From positions 1 through 5,911 of the forward strand of contig JACCSI010000482.1 in NCBI GenBank assembly GCA_013813075.1: a stretch of DNA of 5,911 bases, written 5' to 3'. The DNA is from Acidobacteriota bacterium. GTDB lineage: Bacteria > Acidobacteriota > Vicinamibacteria > Vicinamibacterales > UBA2999. Of this stretch, positions 1-5,911 are shown piece by piece. Within the stretch, counting starts at the first letter, position 1; each line of letters starts with the position of its first letter. Position numbers and translations under genes: made by a program. The notes below the pieces were generated by a model. The model saw only the letters and a list, made by a program, of their open reading frames with translations. It did no database searches and was not told where the DNA came from.

Positions 1-20
1 AACAAGCCGCCGCCGTGCCA

Positions 21-362
21 TTACGCGATGTGCTGCCGAGTGCCGTGCGGTCGGCTGACCGCCTCGTCGAACACCCACTTGACAGGACGCGGCATCGCCA
101 ACGCGGCCGCAAACGGTGGTCCATTCCAGCCGCCGGCACGATAGTGCTGCGCAGCAAGGCGTGCGAAACGCGTCGCCTTGGCATGGCGCGCGCGGAGGCA
201 GTACTGATGCGACAACCGATCGTACAGATTGGCCAGGTAGATGTGCGTCTCCGGTGTGAGCTCAGTCTGTCGCCCGACGCTCGCTGTCCAAATCAAAACC
301 TTGGCGCCGACGATGTCGGCTCGGAGCGTCCACAGCGACTCGTTCGGAGCGGGGCTGGCCAT
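21..362 (-). CDS. Hypothetical protein, 113 residues, unknown function
   Basis: I do not recognise a named family. The product is a soluble-looking, mostly helical basic protein with no signal peptide, membrane helix or cysteine cluster. The middle (about residues 20-80) has helices rich in Ala, Leu and Arg; near residues 75-90 there is a Gly-Trp-Asn-Gly-Pro-Pro turn and then the stretch AMPRPVKWVFDE. The ATG at 362 is preferred because an AGGA lies just before it (366-369, spacing only 3, so modest). The same frame stays open to a GTG at 458, three bases after the permease stop, but that extra 32-residue stretch is Arg/Gly/Thr-rich, looks like untranslated sequence and has no Shine-Dalgarno. 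It is the last gene downstream of the preA-permease pair; 98 bases separate them, so a shared function is not implied. An overlapping plus-strand frame is Arg-rich and looks like a shadow. Confidence 0.6.
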   Translation of the reverse strand: MASPAPNESLWTLRADIVGAKVLIWTASVGRQTELTPETHIYLANLYDRLSHQYCLRARHAKATRFARLAAQHYRAGGWNGPPFAAALAMPRPVKWVFDEAVSRPHGTRQHIA

Positions 363-461
363 GTGTCCTACTTTACGCCGTTCGCCACGGCCGGTCTCGC
401 GAGCTGCCTGCCGGGCCGTCGTCGGACGGGTGCCTGGCGCCGCGGGACACTCCGACACACG
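363..461. other. Intergenic gap between permease and hypothetical gene
   Basis: This is the longest non-coding stretch in the window. It is GC-rich and holds a few short inverted matches: GTCGGA near 422 pairs with TCCGAC near 451 across about 24 bases, and CTCGCGAG is self-complementary. No T-run follows on the minus strand, so I do not call a factor-independent terminator, and I see no convincing -35/-10 pair for the downstream gene. Confidence 0.35.
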
Positions 462-1911
<1,450 letters not shown>

Positions 1912-1931
<20 letters not shown>

Positions 1932-3030
1932 ACCCCTCCGCGGCCTCGTGTCCGCCGTGATAATCCTTGGCCGCGGGCCGCCTGATATGCGAATGCGTGA
2001 CGACTCGGTCGCGGCGCAGACCGCGGAAGTCTTCGAGCGCCTTCCAGCCCTTGTCGGCGTGGCGATCGAGGAACTCTTCCAGCCCCTGAAGAAGCCCCTT
2101 GATGATGTTCGGTCCAATCGCATGATCGAGCATTGCCGCGGTGCAGACCTGCACGGTGCCGCACCCAAGCAGGACATAACTGAGCGCCTGACCGAAATTT
2201 GAAACGCCGCCAATGCCGGAGAAGGCGCCGTCGGGAAACGCCTGGGTCATCTGCGCCATCTTCGCCAGCGACTGCGGCAGAATCGCCGGACCGCCGAGAC
2301 CGCCGCTCGACACCAATCCATCGACATTCATCTCGAACTCCAGCGACTCCGGATCAATCAACGGAATCGACGGAAACGTGTTCGACGACACGATGGCGTC
2401 CGCACCGCCCAGAAACGCGCCCCGGGCTTCGACGACGATGTCAGTGGTTGACGGCGTGAGTTTGGCCCACACCGGCACGCGCGCAACGTCCTTGACCACT
2501 TGCGTGACGATGGAGATCTGCTCCTGGTCCTTGCCGATGTTCGAGCCCATGTCCTTGCGATCCATGTGCGGACACGACAAGTTCAGCTCGAAGGCGTCGG
2601 CGCCTTCGTCCTGACAGGCTTTGGCCAGCGTCTGCCAGTGCTCGAGCTCGCGATCGCTGCCGGAGCCGGCCATGATCGACGCCACCAGAATTCGATCGGG
2701 ATAGGCTTTTTTGATCTTTGAAATGCGTGGCACCCACCAGTCGAGCGCCTTGTCCGAGATGAGTTCCCAGTTCCATGATGAATGCAGCGCGCTGCCGTCG
2801 CGCTTCTTCATTGACATCTGGCCGTCGGGATGCGCGCGCAGAAATTTGGTCTTGGGGCCATCGACGTTGACGACCGGATGCAGGCCAATCGTCTTGGTGA
2901 CCACCCCGCCCCAGCCCGCATCGAATGCGCGCATGATATTGGCGTCGGACTCGGTTGGCGGGGCGGACGAAAGGAGAAACGGGTTCGGGAAACGGAGCCC
3001 GGTGAACGTCACTGCGAGTCTGTCAGCCAT
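1912..3030 (-). CDS. preA: PreA-type dihydropyrimidine dehydrogenase subunit, no ferredoxin domain
   Basis: A 372-residue cytoplasmic FMN barrel enzyme of the dihydroorotate dehydrogenase superfamily, closest to PreA and the pyrimidine-reducing domain of mammalian DPD. The expected reaction is reduction of uracil or thymine to the 5,6-dihydro form. Visible motifs: NPFLLSSAPPT (16-26), VTKTIG (44-49), ELNLSCPHM (148-156), the loop MGSNIGKDQE (161-170), WAKLTP (188-193) with the FMN-site lysine, SSNT (215-218), and the phosphate-binding SGIGG (271-275) and GTVQVCTAAM (291-300). The ATG at 3030 is chosen for its AGGGAG six bases upstream; the frame runs on to a TTG at 3084 without a good site. 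E. coli PreA is about 411 residues with two C-terminal 4Fe-4S clusters. Here the tail after about residue 340 is Arg/His-rich and has no cysteine cluster, so the electron route must differ. No preT is adjacent in the window. The permease gene overlaps its 3' end. A different ring substrate, within this superfamily, is the main alternative. Confidence 0.88.
1933..1939 (-). promoter_or_regulatory. Ribosome binding site of the permease, inside preA
   Basis: On the minus strand GGAGGGG ends one base before the ATG at 1931. It fixes the permease start against the longer open frame and lies within the last codons of preA, so ribosomes finishing preA pass directly over it. Confidence 0.75.
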
Positions 3031-3042
3031 GGGACGCTCCCT
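3031..3042 (-). promoter_or_regulatory. preA ribosome binding site within a small hairpin
   Basis: AGGGAG (3037-3042, minus strand) sits six bases before the preA ATG. It overlaps a short inverted repeat, GGGA-GCG-TCCC (3031-3041), which ends directly at the start codon and could partly hide the site. The binding site is well supported; a regulatory role for a 4-bp stem is speculative. Confidence 0.55.
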
Positions 3043-3089
3043 GATGGTTAAGGCGGCGGTCGGATCGATCGAGACGAAGTGCAAGAGCT

Positions 3090-3416
3090 CTACGAAGTCG
3101 GCGAACTGTCATACCAATCGACATGAGGCGACCACTGCTCGCAGTGCGGGCACGAAGTCCAGTACCACTGATGCGCACACCCCGGACACTTTCCTCGAGT
3201 GGCAAACGTATTCCAGACCGTGCCGCACCCACCGAAGTACGGTTCGGGCGTTCCGAAGCTCGCGCACGCCCAGACGCTCGACGCTGACGGGTGCCAGGCG
3301 CAGAGCGGGCAGCGGATTCGGCTGAATTGGTCCTGCTCGTCTTCGAGGACGTCGACCCTGGGAATGAACCCCGGCGTGGCGCTTTTCTTCAGCAGATGCA
3401 TCGGGTGGGCCGGCAT
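3090..3416 (-). CDS. Zinc-ribbon protein, 108 residues, unknown function
   Basis: A small soluble protein built around cysteine pairs. The N-terminal third is an acidic linker, PRVDVLEDEQDQ (19-30). Then come Cys36-x2-Cys39, Cys51 and Cys64, Cys77-x2-Cys80 and Cys89-x2-Cys92, with aromatic signature stretches GTVWNTFATRGKCPGC (65-80) and CEQWSPHVDWY (92-102). Eight cysteines could hold two zinc ions in rubredoxin-like knuckles. Cys51 and Cys64 are 13 apart, so the second half of the first ribbon has a longer loop than a usual CxxC. I know similar short proteins only as hypothetical; binding to nucleic acid or protein would be a guess. The ATG at 3416 is chosen because it starts the protein just before the linker; its ribosome site (GCGAGTGAG) is weak, and an ATG at 3401 is possible. 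The frame is open to 3503, but that overlaps the upstream membrane-protein gene. It lies 59 bases before preA and 59 after the membrane protein. Confidence 0.78.
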   Translation of the reverse strand: MPAHPMHLLKKSATPGFIPRVDVLEDEQDQFSRIRCPLCAWHPSASSVWACASFGTPEPYFGGCGTVWNTFATRGKCPGCAHQWYWTSCPHCEQWSPHVDWYDSSPTS

Positions 3417-3475
3417 ACTCACTCGCCAAATGTTAATCGCAAGTGCACTCCGAGACGAATGCATTCCGGCGGTCG

Positions 3476-3694
3476 TTACCAGCCCAGACGAACCACCCAC
3501 CACAACGCGAACAACAACAGCGCGCCGATCAGCAGCATCGGGCGAAGTGTACTCGTGAAGTAAGGATAGAGCATCAAGGCCAGACCGATGGCGAGGTGCG
3601 GCATTCTCGCTTGTTTCTTGCCGTACAAAAAGAGCGCCAGACCGATGCTACCGACGATGATCGAGACGAAGAGCATCGAGGGGTCCAATGACAT
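3476..3694 (-). CDS. Small three-helix membrane protein, 72 residues
   Basis: Three hydrophobic segments are visible: about residues 7-24, 32-47 and 51-69. A basic loop YGKKQAR (24-30) follows the first, which by the positive-inside rule places it in the cytoplasm. The helix 2 text GLALMLYPYF (37-46) resembles short conserved membrane proteins found in various bacteria, sometimes labelled amino acid transport proteins without experimental support, so I give no function. The ATG at 3694 has a strong GAGGG at 3700-3704. It begins 8 bases after the acetyltransferase stop, and the stop codon TGA itself overlaps the ribosome binding site, which points to an operon with coupled translation. Confidence 0.75.
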   Translation of the reverse strand: MSLDPSMLFVSIIVGSIGLALFLYGKKQARMPHLAIGLALMLYPYFTSTLRPMLLIGALLLFALWWVVRLGW

Positions 3695-3699
3695 CGGTT

Positions 3700-3704
3700 C
3701 CCTC
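3700..3704 (-). promoter_or_regulatory. Ribosome binding site overlapping the upstream stop codon
   Basis: GAGGG on the minus strand, five bases before the ATG at 3694. The TGA stop of the acetyltransferase (3703-3705) shares bases with it, so terminating ribosomes are placed to re-initiate on the membrane-protein gene. Confidence 0.7.
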
Positions 3705-4176
3705 AGGACTGGTGCACGGGCGCGGCCAGCGCCAGCGATAAAAGCGCGTGCCCCGTGTCGGCGAATCCGGCGCTGCGATACGCGCTCAGTGCGGCTTCAT
3801 TGTCCGGACCGACTTCCACCAGCAGCGCGCGCACGCCGACCTGGCGGCATGCACGCGTCACTTCTTCAAGCGCCGCGTGACCGAGTCCACGCTTGCGATA
3901 CGCCGGTGCGACGTAGAAGTCGTCAACGAAGCCGCGCAGCCCACCATATTCCATGCTGAAGCTCACTGTGAGCACGACGAACCCCGCCGGCACATCGTCG
4001 ACTTGCATCAGCCATACCTGGCCAAACCGGGGGTCTTCCAGCAGCGCCGAAAAGGTGCGTCCTGCCGGCCCCTCGTGCAGCACGATGTTCGATTCGGCGT
4101 AGAAGTCGCGCATCAGGCGCACCAGGACATCGACGTCGCTGAGCGTCGCCAACCGGGTCATCGAAGTGTGGCCCAT
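3703..4176 (-). CDS. GNAT family N-acetyltransferase
   Basis: A 157-residue single-domain acetyltransferase using acetyl-CoA; the acceptor (amine, amino acid or peptide) is unknown. Motif A is clear: the beta-4 strand GFVDDFYVAP (82-91), followed by the acetyl-CoA pyrophosphate loop RKRGLG (94-99), which fits the R/Q-x-x-G-x-G/A consensus, and its helix. Motif B is VEVGPDNEAALSAYRSAGF (120-138), with the Asn and the Ala-Tyr-Arg-x-x-Gly-Phe typical of the family. The N-terminal part (about 10-50) gives the usual helix pair over the active site, with RDFYAES at 23-29. The ATG at 4176 is fixed by GAGAGG six bases upstream (4183-4188); the frame is open to 4362, but that part overlaps yaeQ and is Arg-rich. 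An ATG at 4161 is less likely. It starts 35 bases after yaeQ and is closely followed by the membrane-protein gene. Confidence 0.9.
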   Translation of the reverse strand: MGHTSMTRLATLSDVDVLVRLMRDFYAESNIVLHEGPAGRTFSALLEDPRFGQVWLMQVDDVPAGFVVLTVSFSMEYGGLRGFVDDFYVAPAYRKRGLGHAALEEVTRACRQVGVRALLVEVGPDNEAALSAYRSAGFADTGHALLSLALAAPVHQS

Positions 4177-4182
4177 ATCAAA

Positions 4183-4188
4183 CCTCTC
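4183..4188 (-). promoter_or_regulatory. Ribosome binding site of the GNAT gene
   Basis: GAGAGG on the minus strand with a spacer of six bases to the ATG at 4176. It decides this start over the longer open frame that runs back into yaeQ and over the internal ATG at 4161. Confidence 0.75.
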
Positions 4189-4211
4189 GCTCGCCGCGAC
4201 ACGCGAACCCG

Positions 4212-4757
4212 TCAGGCCGGCAGCGTCACACGACAGAGCGCGCCTTCTATCAGGTCGCCGCCGATGCCGATGTAGAGATGCCCGCCGGTCACGGATACCG
4301 TCAGCGCCATGCGCCGCGCCAACTTGCTTGCCAAGGCCGATCGAAACTCCGGCGCAAAACAAAAAATGCTGATCTCATCGCCTCGGTGGATGCGCCCGCC
4401 CGCCAGTTGTCGAAGCACGTCGTCGGGTGCTTTGTGCGAATAAAGGACCACGCGTTCGGTGGCCTTACTCGCTTTGTGCAACCGCGCCACGTCGGGCACG
4501 CCGATGTCAATCCATGATCGCATCGCGCCGGTCAGATCGCGCACCGAAAGTGCCGGCTGATCCGCGTCGGACAATCCGCCCGTTGAAAAGGCGATGCCCT
4601 CGGTGTATTCGAGGCAGTAGGCCAGGAGGCGAACCATCAGATACTCTTCGGTCTCGGACGGATGACGGGCGACGCGCAGATTCAGCGTTTCATAGACGCC
4701 GCGATCGACGTCAGCCAACTCGATGTCGAAGGCGTATAACGTGGCGGTTAGCGCCAC
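4212..4757 (-). CDS. yaeQ: YaeQ family protein
   Basis: 181 residues, the same length as E. coli YaeQ, and alignable from end to end from memory. It shares the N-terminal MALTATLY (1-8) and a short beta-hairpin with ADVDRG (15-20). The family signature RHPSETEEYLMVRLLAY (31-47) follows, then WIDIGVPDVARLHKAS (82-97) and a final beta-rich part. YaeQ proteins have a PD-(D/E)XK nuclease-like fold, but no activity is firmly established. E. coli yaeQ was found through suppression of an rfaH defect. E. coli has WIE where this protein has WID, a conservative change. The start is a GTG at 4757, three bases after the cupin stop. There is no clear Shine-Dalgarno, so translation probably depends on ribosomes leaving the cupin gene. 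The start is supported because the N-terminus matches the family exactly. Confidence 0.93.
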   Translation of the reverse strand: MALTATLYAFDIELADVDRGVYETLNLRVARHPSETEEYLMVRLLAYCLEYTEGIAFSTGGLSDADQPALSVRDLTGAMRSWIDIGVPDVARLHKASKATERVVLYSHKAPDDVLRQLAGGRIHRGDEISIFCFAPEFRSALASKLARRMALTVSVTGGHLYIGIGGDLIEGALCRVTLPA

Positions 4758-4760
4758 CGG

Positions 4761-5189
4761 TTATGCGCCAACGACATCGCGAACCGCGCCCGCGTAGTCG
4801 GGCTCGCTTACGGCGTCGTTCCATGACGTCGCCAGCGTCTCGTTGATGCCGAGATGGCTGCACGGTCCGGCTGGCCCCGCCCCGTGCCAGTGGCGTATGC
4901 CTGCCGCGATTCGGACCGCGTGTCCGGGCGGAAGCGCGCGGGCGGGCTCGCCGCTGATCTGCACGAGGCACAGCCCCGTCAGCCCGACGAGCCATTGGTC
5001 GCCTTCATGGACATGCCATACCGTGCGCGCGCCAGCGGCAAAAAATACCTCGTACGCGCTGATGACCGGCCCGCCTTCGCGTTCAATGACCGGGGCAATG
5101 CGAACGGTGCCGGTGAATCGCTCGGCGGCGCCTGTCGTAAGCTCGGCCGGCGACGCGAGTTGCGGGACGACGAATACCGGTTCGGTCAC
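4761..5189 (-). CDS. Small manganese-type cupin (GtHNL-like)
   Basis: A 142-residue single cupin barrel. Motif 1 is GARTVWHVHEGDQWLVGLTG (53-72): His59, His61 and Gln65, with Gln in place of the usual cupin Glu. Motif 2 is PPGHAVRIAAGIRHWHGA (87-104), with His100 and His102. The spacing His-x-His-x3-Gln, then His 41 residues after the first His, matches the Mn site of the hydroxynitrile lyase GtHNL from Granulicella tundricola (His53, His55, Gln59, His94, as I recall). Many relatives are annotated as cupins linked to carboxymuconolactone decarboxylases, so sequence alone does not show lyase activity. The start is a GTG at 5189, eight bases after the creatininase-family stop, with only a weak AGGC upstream. 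The stop is three bases before yaeQ, so these three genes look like one transcript. Confidence 0.85.
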   Translation of the reverse strand: MTEPVFVVPQLASPAELTTGAAERFTGTVRIAPVIEREGGPVISAYEVFFAAGARTVWHVHEGDQWLVGLTGLCLVQISGEPARALPPGHAVRIAAGIRHWHGAGPAGPCSHLGINETLATSWNDAVSEPDYAGAVRDVVGA

Positions 5190-5197
5190 ACTATTGC

Positions 5198-5911
5198 CTA
5201 TGGCTGCGTCGCTCTCGGCGCCGCGACCGCCTGGCGAATGGCGTTGGCGGTAATCGTGGCGCGATGGTCTTGAATCTTCTTGCCGTTTTCAATCATCTTC
5301 GCCATGGAGCCGATCTCGTATCCGTTGATGGAGAACTTCTTGGCCTTGATGCGCTGCTCGGGACGAATGAGCCTGGGATCAATCAAGGCCACCAACGCCT
5401 CGTAGTGATAGTCGTCATGAATGTCGTAGCGGGTGGCTGACTGCACGTCGGGCGTCTGGTTGATACCGAGCGACTTGAGGAACTCGTAGCTCCACTTGTC
5501 TTCCTCATAGTAGTTGTCGATGTAGTACGCGCGCCCGTTGGTGCCCTGCCACTTTGCGTTCAAGGTCTCAACCGCCGCCTTCATCCCATTCACGTTGCCG
5601 CCACTGTCGGCGACCATGACGACGTCGGTGAAACCCATGCTCTTCAAACTGGAGGACATGTCGACGAGCACGGCGCGAAACGTGTTTTCGGTGATGAAGA
5701 CACTGCCTGGAGTCAGGCCCGGGCGCTCAACGTCGCCCGGCTCCATGGTCACCACAGGGGCGCACAATGCGTTGCCGAGCTTGCGCGCAGCCGCCTCGCA
5801 GGTGGCGCGCAAAACGTAATTGTGCTTGCCGTTGGCGTTATACGGTCCGTTCTGTTCCAGCCCCCCACTGCCGATGATGGCGGTCGTCTTGCCCGCCTTG
5901 ATGGCGTCGCG
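5198..5911 (-). CDS. Creatininase-family protein, altered metal motifs, 5' end cut
   Basis: 237 residues are visible; the N-terminus continues beyond the right edge. Numbering starts from the first visible codon. The creatininase (creatinine amidohydrolase) fold is recognised by GGLEQNGPYNANGKHN (16-31), matching the usual EQHGPHLP-x-TD segment; by GLTPGSVFITENTF (65-78), matching the PGT region; by VADSGGN (100-106), matching NGHGGN; and by DIHDDYHYEAL (163-173), matching the HAG-x-x-ETS segment. The ligand set is changed: the Glu of EQ is kept, the His two residues on is Asn, the TD Asp position is His, and the NGHGGN His is Ser. The changes keep the frame and surrounding fold, and I recall similar EQNGP / GKHN / DSGGN text in environmental homologues, so this is probably a distinct subfamily, not decay. 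The substrate is unknown. A TTG at 5812 lies inside conserved sequence and is not the start. The gene is followed closely by the cupin. Confidence 0.87.
   Translation of the reverse strand, partial: RDAIKAGKTTAIIGSGGLEQNGPYNANGKHNYVLRATCEAAARKLGNALCAPVVTMEPGDVERPGLTPGSVFITENTFRAVLVDMSSSLKSMGFTDVVMVADSGGNVNGMKAAVETLNAKWQGTNGRAYYIDNYYEEDKWSYEFLKSLGINQTPDVQSATRYDIHDDYHYEALVALIDPRLIRPEQRIKAKKFSINGYEIGSMAKMIENGKKIQDHRATITANAIRQAVAAPRATQP

Noticed and set aside
420..458. Possible terminator stem GTCGGA/TCCGAC downstream of the permease
   Set aside because: The stem is only six bases with a loop of about 24 and has no T-run after it on the transcribed strand.
1932..2213. N-terminal extension of the permease frame
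   Set aside because: It lies entirely inside preA, is Arg/Ser-rich and unlike NCS1 N-termini, and the ATG at 1931 has a strong ribosome binding site.
3457..3466. Perfect 10-base palindrome GAATGCATTC between two genes
   Set aside because: A 10-base palindrome is expected about once per 1024 positions, so several occur by chance in this window; no second copy or promoter is seen near it.
4177..4362. Upstream extension of the GNAT frame
   Set aside because: It overlaps the end of yaeQ, is Arg-rich, and the ATG at 4176 has GAGAGG at good spacing.

Overview
This is a compact, high-GC bacterial window in which every gene I can support lies on the minus strand, so transcription runs from the right edge to the left edge. 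Eight genes occupy nearly all of it. The longest gaps are 98-99 bases (363-461) and two of about 59 bases; no stretch over 300 bases lacks a gene. I see no tRNA, rRNA, CRISPR array, insertion sequence or convincing factor-independent terminator.

From right to left there are three groups. (1) 5911-4212: the 3' part of a creatininase-family gene with altered metal-site motifs (5' end outside the window), a small manganese-type cupin and a YaeQ-family gene, with gaps of 8 and 3 bases. (2) 4176-3090: a GNAT acetyltransferase, a 72-residue three-helix membrane protein (gap 8 bases) and a 108-residue zinc-ribbon protein. (3) 3030-462: a PreA-type dihydropyrimidine dehydrogenase subunit whose end overlaps by 20 bases the start of an NCS1 nucleobase/hydantoin permease. 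A short gene of unknown function follows (362-21).

The clearest shared function is the preA-permease pair: import of a pyrimidine or related ring, then flavin-dependent reduction of its 5,6 double bond, the first step of reductive pyrimidine catabolism. The later steps (dihydropyrimidinase, beta-ureidopropionase) and the usual electron-donating partner PreT are not in the window. The creatininase-like protein is a second putative cyclic-amide enzyme, but its motifs are too altered to assume creatinine as substrate.

The organism cannot be fixed from this sequence. The GC-rich codon use and the combination of a GtHNL-like cupin, an atypical creatininase-family protein and a PreA without ferredoxin domain suggest an environmental (soil-type) bacterium, possibly Acidobacteriota; this is inference. 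Nothing in the window looks like a defence system, prophage or other mobile system. The most interesting points are the altered active-site motifs of the creatininase-like protein and the stand-alone PreA coupled to a permease.
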